Notes: generated from the letters alone by a model not told the origin. A stretch of DNA of 52,787 nt from Woeseiaceae bacterium (GCA_013042375.1 JABDQH010000048.1:1-52787), one strand, 5' to 3'. Shown: positions 25,834 through 35,350, counted from the first letter of the stretch. Numbers and translations are program-made.

Positions 25834-28800
25834 CGAACGCCTGCTCGAGTCCGACGTCGAGGCCCGGCGCGATGCGCTGGACGTGACGCGCTCTTTCATC
25901 GTGCAGGCGCCTGCCGGCTCCGGCAAGACCGAACTCCTGATCCAGCGTTACCTGAAACTGCTGAGCATCGTCGACGATCCCGAGGAAATCCTCGCCATCA
26001 CGTTCACGCGCAAGGCGGCGGCCGAAATGCTACTGCGCGTCCTCGATGCACTGCGGCGTGCCCGGGCCGGCGAGATGCCCGAGGAAGCGCATCGCCGGCT
26101 GACATTGCGCCTCGCAACAGACGCCTTGCGGCGTTCGGACGAGCGCGACTGGAATCTGATCGGGAGTCCGCGACGCATGCGCATACAGACACTCGACTCG
26201 CTGAATCGTACGATCTCCCATGCGCAGCCGCTCAGTTCACCCGACGGTTCGAGCCGCCAGCGCATCGTCACCGACGCGGATCTCAATGCCGTGCACGAGG
26301 CGGCCGCTGCTGCCACGCTGGACTGGCTTGCCGAGTCGGGTCCGGCCGCGGACGCCACGCGCGAGGTGTTGAGGCATGTCGACAACAATACCTGGGCGTA
26401 CGTCGCCTACCTCGCGGCCATGCTCAAGACCCGGGACCAGTGGCTGCCCTTCATCGGCAGCGGCTCGATCGAGGGCGCCGACGCTGAGTCGCTGCGGCGG
26501 CGTTTCGAGGACAGCCTTGCGCACGCCGTTCACGATCATCTCGACAGACTGCGTGATCGTGCCGCGTTCTCTGGATGCGACGAGCTGCCGGCATTGTTCG
26601 ACGAGGCCGCAATGTCGCTGGCCGGCGAGGGCGTATGCGGTAACCCGATCCTCGCGCTTGCGGGTTGCCGGGCGTGGCCGGGCTCATCGACCGATGACAT
26701 CGACCGCTGGCAGGGCGTCGCCGAGATGCTGCTCCTGAAAGGGAAGGCGCAGTTTCGCAAGACGGTCACCAAGGCGCAGGGCTTCCCGACGACGCATCGA
26801 GCGCGCAAGGACGCGATGACCGAGGCCCTCGCCGGGCTGGCGCCGGACCGCGAGCTCGCAGCGCTACTGCACGGCACGCGAAGCCTGCCGCCTGTCCGTT
26901 ACAGCGATGAGCAATGGGAGGTGCTGCTGGCGTTGTTTCGGCTGTTGCCCCTCGCCGTGTCGGAACTCAAGCGCCTGTTTGCAGCGCAGGGCGTCGCCGA
27001 TCACATCGAGGTCGCGCTGCAGGCCGGGGCCGCGCTGGGCAGCGCCGATGAGCCCGGCGACGTCGCGTTGTTGCTCGACTACAAGGTCAGTCATGTACTC
27101 GTCGACGAGATGCAGGATACCTCGAGCGCGCAGTACCGCATGCTCGAAGCGCTGACGGGAGGCTGGGCGCGCGGCGATGGCCGCACACTGTTTTGCGTCG
27201 GCGACCCGATGCAATCGATCTATCGATTCAGGAATGCCGAAGTCGGCCAGTTCCTGCTTGCACGCCAGTTCGGCATAGGGCGCATGCAGCTCGACTCGTT
27301 GCTGCTACGGCGTAACTTCCGCTCGGGCAGCGGCCTCGTCGCCTGGTTTAACGAGGTGTTTCCCGCAGTGCTTGCCGCGCATAACGACCCCATGCGCGGT
27401 GCCGTCGCTTATTCTTCCGCCGTGCCGGCAGAGCACCTTATGGGGCTCGGCACTGTTGAAACACACCCGGTATTCGGTGCGGATCCGGATGCAGAGGCTG
27501 CAACTGGCTGCCGCGCGGTGGCGCGTATTCTCGATGCCAACCCGGACGACCAACTCGCGATTCTCGTGCGGGGAAGGACACAGCTGCCGGCATTGCTGGC
27601 AGCAATGCGGCGGGCCGGGGTCGCGTACACGGCCATCGAGATCGACAAGCTGACCGATCTGCCCGAGATCATCGACGTACTCGCGCTGACACGCGCCGCC
27701 GTGCACGCCGGCGACCGCATCGCCTGGCTGGGCGTGCTCAGGGCGCCGTGGATAGGACTGACCTGGGCCGACCTGCACGCACTCGTGCATAGCAACAGGG
27801 GCAGCACGGTTACCGAACTGCTCGACGATCCGGAGCGTCTCGAGGCCTTGTCAGCAGCCGGTCGCGAGTCCGTCGAAGCCGCGCGCCCGATACTCGAGCG
27901 ACTGCACCGGCCCCGACGGGTCACGTCGCTGCGCCAACACGTCGAGGATTGCTGGATCGCACTGGGCGGGCCCGGCGCGCTGCGTGACGCGACGGAGACG
28001 GAGAACGTCTACCGCTTCCTCGATCTCGTGGAAGCACACGAAACCGGCGGCACGCTGCCCGATGTCGCGGCGCTGGAGTCCATTCTCGACGATGAAAAGG
28101 TCTCCAGTGGCCGGCGCTCGCGCGTGCAGGTCATGACCATGCACAAGGCGAAAGGCCTCGAGTTCGACCATGTCCTGCTGTACGGGCTCGGACGCAAGCC
28201 GGGCAGCGGAAATCCGGGCGTGCTTTCCTGGTTCGACATGCCCGGACAGCACGGTGAGGAGCGCAAGGTCATCAGCCCGATCGGACCGCGCCGCGAGATC
28301 GAAAGAGATCCCGTGCACCGCTTCATCGCCTTCACGGCCGCTGAGAAAGACAACCACGAACAAGGGCGCCTGCTGTACGTGGCGTGCACGCGCGCGCAGA
28401 AATCCCTGCACCTCGTCGGCAATGTGTCCGTGTCGCGGGATGGTGATGCGTTCAGGCCAGCCCGCAGCGACAGCCTGCTGCATCTGCTCTGGCCGTCCGT
28501 CGAACGGGATTTCACCGCGGCATTCGACGTGCACCGAAGTGACGATCGTGCGGCAGATGAAACGGCCTGGATCGCGCCGGTGCGCAGGAAGTTCTCGGTG
28601 CCGTGGACGCTGCCCGAGGTCGCGGCTTTACCCGCTACGGCGGGCTCCGAGCAGGCGGCCGATGGCGACGACGAGGTCGAATTCTATTGGGTCGGTACGG
28701 AGGCGCGCATCGCCGGGACGCTGGCACATCGCTGGTTCCAGCTCATGACGGACGGACGGGTCGCGATCGACTCCGCCGGGGACCTGCGACCGGTAACGCT

Positions 28801-29200
28801 CAGGTGGCTGCGTGAGACGGGCATCGGGGACGCAGTCGCGACCGACGTGCTCACGCGCGTCGAACAGGCGGTAGCCGGTACCGTGGCCGATGAACGGGGC
28901 CGCTGGCTGCTCGAGGGCGACGGCTACGCCGAGCTCGCGCTGACCGGCGTCTACGACGGCGAGGTGGAGTCCATCGTGATTGACCGCCTGCGCGTCGATG
29001 CGAACGGCACTCACTGGATCGTCGATTACAAGACCAGCACGCATGAAGGTGGGGATCTCGCGGGTTTCCTCGACGCGGAGGTGCGGCGCTATACGGCGCA
29101 GCTGCAGAAGTACAGAGCGATATACGAAGCGTACAGCGGCCACAGTCCGCGCTGCGCGTTGTACTTTCCGCTGTTACAGGAGTTCGTCGAGGTTCAGTAG
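25823..29200 (+). CDS. AddA/RecB-like UvrD-family helicase-nuclease
   Basis: The 1125-residue protein is a superfamily 1 helicase with a C-terminal nuclease. Walker A is QAPAGSGKTELL (residues 28-39), motif Ia TFTRKAAAEM, motif II VLVDEMQDTSSAQYRML (about 427), and motif V/VI MTMHKAKGLEFDHVLL and LLYVACTRAQKSLHLV. The RecB-family nuclease motif WIVDYKTS lies near 1066. With the upstream AddB-like protein it should process double-strand breaks for recombination. The GTG start at 25823 overlaps the previous gene by 11 nt. The end overlaps the convergent gspN by 7 nt. Confidence 0.93.
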   Translation: MASDERLLESDVEARRDALDVTRSFIVQAPAGSGKTELLIQRYLKLLSIVDDPEEILAITFTRKAAAEMLLRVLDALRRARAGEMPEEAHRRLTLRLATDALRRSDERDWNLIGSPRRMRIQTLDSLNRTISHAQPLSSPDGSSRQRIVTDADLNAVHEAAAAATLDWLAESGPAADATREVLRHVDNNTWAYVAYLAAMLKTRDQWLPFIGSGSIEGADAESLRRRFEDSLAHAVHDHLDRLRDRAAFSGCDELPALFDEAAMSLAGEGVCGNPILALAGCRAWPGSSTDDIDRWQGVAEMLLLKGKAQFRKTVTKAQGFPTTHRARKDAMTEALAGLAPDRELAALLHGTRSLPPVRYSDEQWEVLLALFRLLPLAVSELKRLFAAQGVADHIEVALQAGAALGSADEPGDVALLLDYKVSHVLVDEMQDTSSAQYRMLEALTGGWARGDGRTLFCVGDPMQSIYRFRNAEVGQFLLARQFGIGRMQLDSLLLRRNFRSGSGLVAWFNEVFPAVLAAHNDPMRGAVAYSSAVPAEHLMGLGTVETHPVFGADPDAEAATGCRAVARILDANPDDQLAILVRGRTQLPALLAAMRRAGVAYTAIEIDKLTDLPEIIDVLALTRAAVHAGDRIAWLGVLRAPWIGLTWADLHALVHSNRGSTVTELLDDPERLEALSAAGRESVEAARPILERLHRPRRVTSLRQHVEDCWIALGGPGALRDATETENVYRFLDLVEAHETGGTLPDVAALESILDDEKVSSGRRSRVQVMTMHKAKGLEFDHVLLYGLGRKPGSGNPGVLSWFDMPGQHGEERKVISPIGPRREIERDPVHRFIAFTAAEKDNHEQGRLLYVACTRAQKSLHLVGNVSVSRDGDAFRPARSDSLLHLLWPSVERDFTAAFDVHRSDDRAADETAWIAPVRRKFSVPWTLPEVAALPATAGSEQAADGDDEVEFYWVGTEARIAGTLAHRWFQLMTDGRVAIDSAGDLRPVTLRWLRETGIGDAVATDVLTRVEQAVAGTVADERGRWLLEGDGYAELALTGVYDGEVESIVIDRLRVDANGTHWIVDYKTSTHEGGDLAGFLDAEVRRYTAQLQKYRAIYEAYSGHSPRCALYFPLLQEFVEVQ

Positions 29201-29934
29201 GTGCCCTCGAGGCGCAGCTCGCGTTGCCCGGGACGGTCAGTTTCGGGCAGGAAGCGCAGGCGCTGGGCAAGATCGTTCGGCGTGTTGGTCCGCGCTGCGA
29301 CGTACCCGACGAATGCGTAGCTCTTGTCCGGGTTGATGCGCAGGCTGCCGGCGAGATCGACGACGCCATCGGTATCCTCGATGCTGGCGACGATGCTGTC
29401 TTCCTGCGTAAAAAACTCGGCGCGATAACCGCCCAGCGAACTGCGCGCGACAAGCGGCACGACGAGGTTGGCCACGTCGATCGTGCCGTCAAATGCAACG
29501 GCCCGGCCGTCGACGATTTCGAGGCGTTCGAACTGCAGGCTCGCCATGCCGCGCAATCCGGCAACGCCGGCGGCGCGCTCCAACATCTGCAGCGGTACCG
29601 ATGCGCTCAGCCCGGACAGCGTCACGGTGCCACCGAGACCGACAGCAAGTTCGGATTCAAAAAAACCCGACACCGGCGACCCGGACACGTCGTAAGCGAA
29701 CTTGCCCGTCAGCAACCCGAGTGGACGGATGCGCCACTCGAGGTCGCGCAGGTACACGCCGTTAGTCGAGAACTCGCGCGCCTGGCCCCTCCAGACCGTT
29801 CCGCTGATGCCGCCCATCGCCATGAAAGGTGACGACGCGAGTCGATAAGCGACACGCGCCGGGAACAGCACGATGAGCGCGATGAGCGCCGTCAGGACCG
29901 CGACAGCGACGAGACCGCGGCGTCGGTTGATCAA
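29194..29934 (-). CDS. gspN: Type II secretion system protein N
   Basis: GspN is an accessory inner-membrane protein of type II secretion. The 246-residue product has one N-terminal membrane helix (about 8-28) and a periplasmic beta-rich domain with GISGTVWRGQA, a GspN hallmark. A TTG at 29934 is the best start because it overlaps the gspM stop (TTGA); the in-frame extension to 30051 would read through gspM. It is the last gene of gspGHIJKLMN. Confidence 0.85.
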   Translation of the reverse strand: MINRRRGLVAVAVLTALIALIVLFPARVAYRLASSPFMAMGGISGTVWRGQAREFSTNGVYLRDLEWRIRPLGLLTGKFAYDVSGSPVSGFFESELAVGLGGTVTLSGLSASVPLQMLERAAGVAGLRGMASLQFERLEIVDGRAVAFDGTIDVANLVVPLVARSSLGGYRAEFFTQEDSIVASIEDTDGVVDLAGSLRINPDKSYAFVGYVAARTNTPNDLAQRLRFLPETDRPGQRELRLEGTY

Positions 29935-30425
29935 AGAACGCGCTCCAGCGTGAGGTTGGCGTTGACACGTCCCGGGCCGTTTTGTGCCGCGCGCGACAGG
30001 CTGCCGGACTGGACGTGCATCCCGTACTGGTCGCTGAGATCGCCCAGCCATACCACCAGCTCATCAAACGCGACACCCTGCAATTCGACCCGAATGCCGT
30101 TGGTCGTGGTCGGCTGCGAGCGACTCAGGAACGGGTACAGGCCTCGGCCGCGCAGCGTCTGGTCGATGATGATGATCGGCGCCTGTTGGCGGCCCTGGTT
30201 GCCATTCTGAGACCCCGTCTGCGCGCCGGACGCGACCAGCGCGCGCAGCGGCCCGAGCTCCTGCAGCGAGCGTTCCCAGCTGTCGACGCGCGTCGCGAGT
30301 TGACGATGCTGCCTGTCGAACGGGGCCCACAACAGGATGTACGCGAGCGCTGCGATCGTAAACGCCGCGCCTGTGAGCACGAAGATGCGCTCGCGCGCCT
30401 CGAGGTTGTCGAACCACTCCTTCAT
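29931..30425 (-). CDS. gspM: Type II secretion system protein M
   Basis: GspM is a bitopic inner-membrane protein that binds GspL in the secretion platform. The 164 residues begin MKEWFDNLEARERIFVLTGA, with a transmembrane helix at about 17-36 and a periplasmic ferredoxin-like domain after a Gln/Gly-rich linker. The ARER motif before the helix is typical. Its start overlaps the end of gspL by 4 nt. Confidence 0.9.
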   Translation of the reverse strand: MKEWFDNLEARERIFVLTGAAFTIAALAYILLWAPFDRQHRQLATRVDSWERSLQELGPLRALVASGAQTGSQNGNQGRQQAPIIIIDQTLRGRGLYPFLSRSQPTTTNGIRVELQGVAFDELVVWLGDLSDQYGMHVQSGSLSRAAQNGPGRVNANLTLERVL

Positions 30426-31681
30426 GAGCCGGCCTCGCGAATCTGGATGCGGCTGTTGATGCGCTCGCCGACGCGGTCGGTCGACTGGATGGTCGCCGCG
30501 AAGGCGCCCGAGGCGCCGATGGCTTTCTGGATATTGCCGACCGTCTCGACATCGGGCGAGCTCACGCGCACGTCGATGACGCCGGCCCGGTAGCTTATCG
30601 ATTCGACCTCAGCCGCCGTGTTCTGCACCATGGCGGCACTCAATTCATGCAGCGAATCGAGGAAGACCGGCGGCGCTGTGGACTGCCCGAGCCCGCGTTT
30701 GATCGAGTTGACCGCACCGACCGGGTCCAGGACGGGGTCGTTGGTACCCGGGCGGACAGCCCGGTATTGCTCCGTGAACTGGTCCTGCAACGTCGCTTCT
30801 TCCTGCGACAGCCGCCAGAAATCGGACCCTTTTGCGACCAGGCCAATAATGCCGAGCGCCACGAGCAGCATGGCCGCGCGCGCCCATGGTCTCAGCCAGG
30901 ACCCGTAGTCCGACTTCGGCCCATAACTTCCCTGCAGGAGATTCACCCCGGCGCCGCTCGCGACGGTCACGGCGAGTCGCGGCAACGCACCGTCCTGCAA
31001 CAGGTTGATGTCGACGCTATGCAGTTCGTGACGCAGCGCGATCCAGTCGTGCGAGAGCCGTTCCTCGTCAGTCGCATCGCAGTACACGATCAGGTGCCCC
31101 GACGGTTCGGGCGGCGCATCGTCGGTGCGATCGGCCAGCCGCCCGGCCGCCACGAGGGCATCGCTCGGCGTCGCGCCTTCGAGGACGAATTCGGTTTCCT
31201 CGCCGTCATTGAACATAACGCGGCCGTCTTCCACGAGCGCACTCATCGTGCCCGGGATGCGTGCCAGGCCGTAGTTTTCCGGTATCACGCGCGACGCCTG
31301 GATGCCGGCCTCAGCGAGAAGAGCGAGCCATCCATCCAGCAGGGACTTCTCGACGATCGCGACGGGCCTGCGCCCGGACTCGTACTTGTCACCCGCGGCA
31401 AAGTGCAGGATGTCCACGTCGGAGGCCACGTGTTCCTCGAGTGCGTACGGCAGGGCCGCCTGTAGTCGTGCGCCGGAGCGCACAGGCAGGTCGACCGTGG
31501 TCGTCAGGACCTCGAGCGCCGGGACCAGTACGATGACGGGCCGGCCCTGCCGGCGCACCGCCGCCTCCGCGAGCGAACCGGCGAACATGTTGCTGCGGCG
31601 CGAACCGTTGTCGTCAACGATGATCCACTCGACCTGCTGGTCAGGTGTTCGTCCGAGTCGAATGACGACAAATTCGGTCAT
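30422..31681 (-). CDS. gspL: Type II secretion system protein L
   Basis: GspL links the cytoplasmic ATPase GspE to the inner-membrane platform. The 419-residue protein has a cytoplasmic actin-like domain (about 1-240), a single transmembrane helix (about 263-283, AMLLVALGIIGLVAKG) and a periplasmic ferredoxin-like domain that pairs with GspM. The ATG at 31681 is chosen; it lies next to the gspK stop at 31683, and the 13-residue extension upstream reads gspK DNA. Confidence 0.9.
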   Translation of the reverse strand: MTEFVVIRLGRTPDQQVEWIIVDDNGSRRSNMFAGSLAEAAVRRQGRPVIVLVPALEVLTTTVDLPVRSGARLQAALPYALEEHVASDVDILHFAAGDKYESGRRPVAIVEKSLLDGWLALLAEAGIQASRVIPENYGLARIPGTMSALVEDGRVMFNDGEETEFVLEGATPSDALVAAGRLADRTDDAPPEPSGHLIVYCDATDEERLSHDWIALRHELHSVDINLLQDGALPRLAVTVASGAGVNLLQGSYGPKSDYGSWLRPWARAAMLLVALGIIGLVAKGSDFWRLSQEEATLQDQFTEQYRAVRPGTNDPVLDPVGAVNSIKRGLGQSTAPPVFLDSLHELSAAMVQNTAAEVESISYRAGVIDVRVSSPDVETVGNIQKAIGASGAFAATIQSTDRVGERINSRIQIREAGS

Positions 31682-31682
31682 G

Positions 31683-32612
31683 TCAGATCGTTCCCAGGCT
31701 GCGGAGAATCGGTGTCGCATCGCCCGACGACGCGTCGCGATGCAAAAGCGTAAAAAGGCTTACGCGCACGGTATCAATCTGGACGACGGCCTTCAATTGG
31801 AAATACTCGGTGTTTTCGCTGATCCAGGGCACGAGTTCCGGATCGACGAGCGGTGCAAAGATGTCGGAGTAGTCGACGAAGCCACCATCCTGGCGCGCCG
31901 CAACGAGTCCCTCGGCATCCCCGAGTGTCAGGTTGGGTCCGAGAGACATGAGCACCGGAATGCTCGCCGTGTTCACGTTGATCGGGGTACGGCCGGGCAG
32001 CGCCGTGACGTGCGGCAGCAAAATTTCAAAACTCGTACCGTCCATGCCATCGATGGCGGCGAGTTCTGTGACGTTGCTGATGCGTTGGTTGGCGGTACGG
32101 TAGGCCGGCGTAAGACCTGTGTAATAGGGATCCTCGGCGCCATCCGGGATCAGTTCGCTCTCGTCGCTGTCGAGCCAGTCGGTGGTCGCGGCGGCAAGCC
32201 TCGGATCGAGCCCCAGTGCGCCAAGCAGGCGTTCGAACTGCTCGAAGGCCGCCTGGTCGAACTCGCCGTTGCCGGCGATGAGGTTGTTGACGTTGAAACG
32301 CCCCTGCAGGTCCTCGATCTTTCCCCAGATCTGCCCCTGGACCGCCTCGGAATCGATGGGCAGCGCGGGAATCTCGGTCGCCCACACCTCGTCGAGGTGA
32401 TCGTTGGCGGACGCCGCCAGGTCGTCGGTGAGAATCGTCCTGACCCAGCCCTCGGAACCGACGGCGACCTGGACCGCCTGGTCGCGGTACAGCAACACCA
32501 TGGTGCGCCGCACATCGAGCGCGTTGTCCCATGAGAGATTGGCGGCGACCGATCCGACAATGGCCGTGATCAACAGCGCGGTGATCAGCGCGACGCCCTT
32601 TAAACGAGTCAT
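31683..32612 (-). CDS. gspK: Type II secretion minor pseudopilin GspK
   Basis: GspK caps the pseudopilus tip with GspI and GspJ. The 309-residue protein starts MTRLKGVALITALLITAIVG, where prepilin peptidase would cut after the glycine. As usual for GspK the residue at mature position 5 is not glutamate. The large globular domain contains the family motif WLDSDESELIPDGAEDPYY, which binds calcium in homologues, and a SAM-like helical region. The ATG at 32612 overlaps the gspJ stop. Confidence 0.93.
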   Translation of the reverse strand: MTRLKGVALITALLITAIVGSVAANLSWDNALDVRRTMVLLYRDQAVQVAVGSEGWVRTILTDDLAASANDHLDEVWATEIPALPIDSEAVQGQIWGKIEDLQGRFNVNNLIAGNGEFDQAAFEQFERLLGALGLDPRLAAATTDWLDSDESELIPDGAEDPYYTGLTPAYRTANQRISNVTELAAIDGMDGTSFEILLPHVTALPGRTPINVNTASIPVLMSLGPNLTLGDAEGLVAARQDGGFVDYSDIFAPLVDPELVPWISENTEYFQLKAVVQIDTVRVSLFTLLHRDASSGDATPILRSLGTI

Positions 32613-33214
32613 TGCGCCACCTCGACGACACGGGTCAGCTCGCCCTCGTCCGGCAGGACCAGGAGGATCTCGACCGCCCGGGGCAGGGCGCTGCTGTTGG
32701 CGGTCGCCCCGGCGGCGACGGGCGGCCACTGGTCGGTCCAGTCACCGTTCTGCTGCAGGAAGCGGAAGGTCAGGCTGTCCACCTCGTCGAGCAGCACGGT
32801 CGTGATGGGCACGTTGCTCACGGTGCGGTCGAGGACGTTCCAGTGATAGCGAATCAGCTCGTCGTCCTCGATGCGGTATGCGGTACGACGCTGCGTACTG
32901 CGCGGCACGCCCGCGCTGTTGGGCCAGCCGTTATGCGTGAGCTGCAGGGCAAACTCGGCCGAGAAGCTGGACTGCAGAGCGGGTTCGTCGTTGCCGAGCC
33001 CGGCCCGGACCGGGCGGGGCGCAGCCTGCAATACTTCAGACGACAATGCGGTCATCGTGCGCTGAATCGATTGCAGCCGGTCCATGCGATCTCCGAGAAG
33101 CTCCGAGTTGTCGAGCGTCTGGCGCAAGAGCAGAGACGCCACGGCGCCCATGATGGCAAAGATGGCCATGGCCACGAGGACTTCGATCAACGTCATGCCC
33201 GATTGCCGCTTCAT
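32609..33214 (-). CDS. gspJ: Type II secretion minor pseudopilin GspJ
   Basis: The 201-residue protein has the type III signal MKRQSG followed by MTLIEVLVAMAIFAIMGAV, including Glu at mature position 5, so it is a prepilin-peptidase substrate. The C-terminal domain with RRTAYRIEDDELIRYHW and LTFRFLQQNGDW is typical of GspJ. It initiates pseudopilus assembly with GspI and GspK. The ATG at 33214 overlaps the gspI end by 4 nt. Confidence 0.93.
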   Translation of the reverse strand: MKRQSGMTLIEVLVAMAIFAIMGAVASLLLRQTLDNSELLGDRMDRLQSIQRTMTALSSEVLQAAPRPVRAGLGNDEPALQSSFSAEFALQLTHNGWPNSAGVPRSTQRRTAYRIEDDELIRYHWNVLDRTVSNVPITTVLLDEVDSLTFRFLQQNGDWTDQWPPVAAGATANSSALPRAVEILLVLPDEGELTRVVEVAQ

Positions 33215-33633
33215 TGGGTCGGCTCCTGGTCGGGTAACTCGCGCCAACGGCCGCCGGGCTGGCCAGCCCGGGCGGGCGCGCCAACGAAACCGGTGACCGT
33301 GCGGACGACATACTCATCGCCCGCGTGCGAGACGGAGACGTCGATGCGCATGAAATTCTCGATGCCGGTCTCCGAAACCACGGCACGCCAATCCCAGGTC
33401 GCGTTGGCGAATTCGACTTCGCCACTCGTCGAGCTGACTTCGGGCAGCACGTTGGCGAGGCGCATCTCCGCGATCTTGTTCTGCCCGATCCAGCTCGCGT
33501 AGGTGCGGTCACGAAGGGAGCTGGCAGCATCGAGCATCTGGCTCATCGATGCCGCGATGGCTGCGAGGGACAACGCCACGATCGCGAGGGCGACGAGTAC
33601 TTCGACCAGCGTGAAGCCGCGTTCAGGTCTCAT
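33211..33633 (-). CDS. gspI: Type II secretion minor pseudopilin GspI
   Basis: The 140-residue product begins MRPERGFTLVEVLVALAIVALSL, a prepilin signal and N-terminal helix with Glu at mature position 5. It also contains the GspI motif ASWIGQNKIAEMRL. The ATG at 33633 is preferred over a GTG at 33642 because GGTGAGA then serves as the ribosome-binding site. The gene overlaps gspH by 11 nt. Confidence 0.92.
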   Translation of the reverse strand: MRPERGFTLVEVLVALAIVALSLAAIAASMSQMLDAASSLRDRTYASWIGQNKIAEMRLANVLPEVSSTSGEVEFANATWDWRAVVSETGIENFMRIDVSVSHAGDEYVVRTVTGFVGAPARAGQPGGRWRELPDQEPTQ

Positions 33634-34183
33634 CGTTCTCACCGAATTCGATCTGGCCGAGGATGTCGCCGCGCATGACCAGTCGTGCGTCCGTCATCGG
33701 CCGCCACACGTGCAGCTCGTAAACGGTCGATTCGCCGCTGGCGAACACGAACAGATGCGGCGCATAGGCCGTGGCGGTCGACGACATCTTCTCGTCCGGA
33801 TCGGTCAGCTTGCGGGGATCGTCATCGAGTTCAACGCGCCTCTCCTCGACGTACAGTTCGAACTCGAGCCCCTCGGGCAGCTCGCGCAGGCGATAAAGCT
33901 CGTCACCGGGCACCTCGGCCCACTGGCGCGAAAGAGGATCGAACTCGACGAAGCGATAGGCCGATATCATGAACTCGATGCCGAACTCGCGGCCCTGCAG
34001 CATCCCCTCGTTCTGGATGGTTTCGATCAGGCTCGCGAGGCGACGGCGTTCCGTGTCGAGCGCCTCGTCGTCGCTCCGCACGTTCATCGACAACACGGCG
34101 ACACCGATGATGATGCCGATGATCGTGACCGTGACGAGGATCTCGATCAGCGTGAAGCCGGACTGCTGCGGCCGTGTGCGCAT
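33623..34183 (-). CDS. gspH: Type II secretion minor pseudopilin GspH
   Basis: The 186-residue protein starts with a prepilin signal, MRTRPQQSG, and the helix FTLIEILVTVTIIGIIIGVA. The C-terminal beta domain contains LASLIETIQNEGMLQGREFGIE, matching GspH. It would join the pseudopilus below the GspIJK tip. It begins 24 nt after the end of gspG. Confidence 0.92.
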   Translation of the reverse strand: MRTRPQQSGFTLIEILVTVTIIGIIIGVAVLSMNVRSDDEALDTERRRLASLIETIQNEGMLQGREFGIEFMISAYRFVEFDPLSRQWAEVPGDELYRLRELPEGLEFELYVEERRVELDDDPRKLTDPDEKMSSTATAYAPHLFVFASGESTVYELHVWRPMTDARLVMRGDILGQIEFGENDET

Positions 34184-34207
34184 GGGGCCGATAAATCGCA
34201 GCGACGT

Positions 34208-34660
34208 TTAGTCAGGAGTCCAGTTGCCGATGTCGGTATCAAGCCCCTCGCCACCAGGCTGCCCATCGCGGCCGAGCGAGTAGATGTCGACTTCGCCATG
34301 GTTGCCGGGGTTCAGGTACTGGTAGGGATTGCCCCAGGGGTCCCTGGGCATCGACTCGAGGTAGCCGCCCGGTTTCCAGTTGCGCACGGTCGGATCGTTG
34401 GGTTTGGTGACCAGCGCCTCGAGGCCCTGTTCCGTGGTCGGGTAAGCGAAATTATCGACGCGATAGAACTTGAGGGCATTGCCGATAGCGTCGATGTCAG
34501 CCTGGGCCCTGACGATCTGAGCATCGTCGATGCGGCCGATGACATTCGGTGCGACGATCGCGACGAGCAGCCCGATAATGATCACGACGACCATGATTTC
34601 GATCAGCGTGAAGCCACCCTGCCGCAAGCGGCGGGACCTGGTTCGAGAATTTCCCTTCAC
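34208..34660 (-). CDS. gspG: Type II secretion major pseudopilin GspG
   Basis: GspG is the main subunit of the periplasmic pseudopilus. With a GTG start at 34660, preceded by GGAG at 8-nt spacing, it has 150 residues. A basic leader ending RLRQGG is followed by FTLIEIMVVVIIIGLLVAIV (Phe17, Glu21). The C-terminus has the conserved TTEQGLEALV, PRDPWGNPYQY and SLGRDGQPGGEG, with aspartates of the calcium site. It leads the gsp operon. Genes for GspC, D, E and F are not in this window. Confidence 0.95.
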   Translation of the reverse strand: MKGNSRTRSRRLRQGGFTLIEIMVVVIIIGLLVAIVAPNVIGRIDDAQIVRAQADIDAIGNALKFYRVDNFAYPTTEQGLEALVTKPNDPTVRNWKPGGYLESMPRDPWGNPYQYLNPGNHGEVDIYSLGRDGQPGGEGLDTDIGNWTPD

Positions 34661-34728
34661 TGGTGTAGCTCCGTGCGGACCGCGTCGAGGCGGGCCGCGA
34701 AAATTGACTGGGAGTAAATTTAAACGCG

Positions 34729-34734
34729 AGTATA
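34729..34734 (-). promoter_or_regulatory. Candidate -10 element of the gsp operon
   Basis: TATACT on the minus strand sits about 70 nt upstream of the gspG GTG, in the 80-bp gap shared with the divergent rhombosortase gene. No -35 with ideal spacing is evident, so this is tentative. Confidence 0.35.
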
Positions 34735-34740
34735 GCAAAC

Positions 34741-35343
34741 ATGGGGTTACGCCAAGATCGCAAAGTTGCCGCCCGCCACCCGTTTCTGCTCGTCGGCGCC
34801 GTGCTCGCTGTGGCCGCCATCGTGCTGCAGGCGGGTGGGGCAGGCGTACGCGAGACGCTGGCGTATCAGCGGGCCGGCGTGGAAGCCGGCCAGCTGTGGC
34901 GACTGCTCAGCGGACACCTCGTGCATCTCGGCTGGAGTCATCTCGCATACAACCTCGCCGGCCTGGCGTTGATCGGCTGGCTCGTCGGGCGCGCATTCGA
35001 CGCTTTGCGCTGGGCCTGCATCGTCGCGGCCAGCATTCTCGTCATCGATATTGGTTTCTGGATGCTGAAACCGGCGCTCGAGTGGTACGTCGGCATGTCC
35101 GGTGTGCTTCACGGGGTGCTCGCGGGCGGGGTGTTCGCCGGGGTGCTCGGCCGCGACCGGGAGGCGTTCGTGCTGGCCATAGTCATCGTGGGCAAGCTGG
35201 CCTGGGAGCAAATATTGGGACCAATACCCGGGTCGGAATCGGCGTCGGGCGGGCCCGTCATCGTCGACGCGCACCTGTATGGCGCGCTCGGTGGATTGCT
35301 GTGCGCCGTCGCGTTCAGACATAGAGTCGCGCCGCCGGCGTAG
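34741..35343 (+). CDS. rrtA: Rhombosortase (rhomboid-family GlyGly-CTERM protease)
   Basis: This 200-residue, multi-helix inner-membrane protease shows the rhombosortase form of the rhomboid signature: GHLVHLGWSHLAYNLAGL, the nucleophile in GMSGVLHG (Ser120) and the histidine in VDAHLYGALGG (His179). Rhombosortases cleave the GlyGly-CTERM tails of proteins that then leave through type II secretion. That explains its divergent position, 80 bp from gspG. No GlyGly-CTERM substrate is seen within the window. TIGR-style separation from ordinary GlpG rhomboids rests on size and motif spacing. Confidence 0.9.
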   Translation: MGLRQDRKVAARHPFLLVGAVLAVAAIVLQAGGAGVRETLAYQRAGVEAGQLWRLLSGHLVHLGWSHLAYNLAGLALIGWLVGRAFDALRWACIVAASILVIDIGFWMLKPALEWYVGMSGVLHGVLAGGVFAGVLGRDREAFVLAIVIVGKLAWEQILGPIPGSESASGGPVIVDAHLYGALGGLLCAVAFRHRVAPPA

Positions 35344-35344
35344 C

Positions 35345-35350
35345 TATAAT
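35345..35350 (+). promoter_or_regulatory. -10 element of the fabG promoter
   Basis: A perfect TATAAT follows the rhombosortase stop directly and lies 43 nt upstream of the fabG ATG. The 17-bp-spaced -35 (TAGAGT, 35322-35327) is poor, so another factor may help. Confidence 0.5.
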
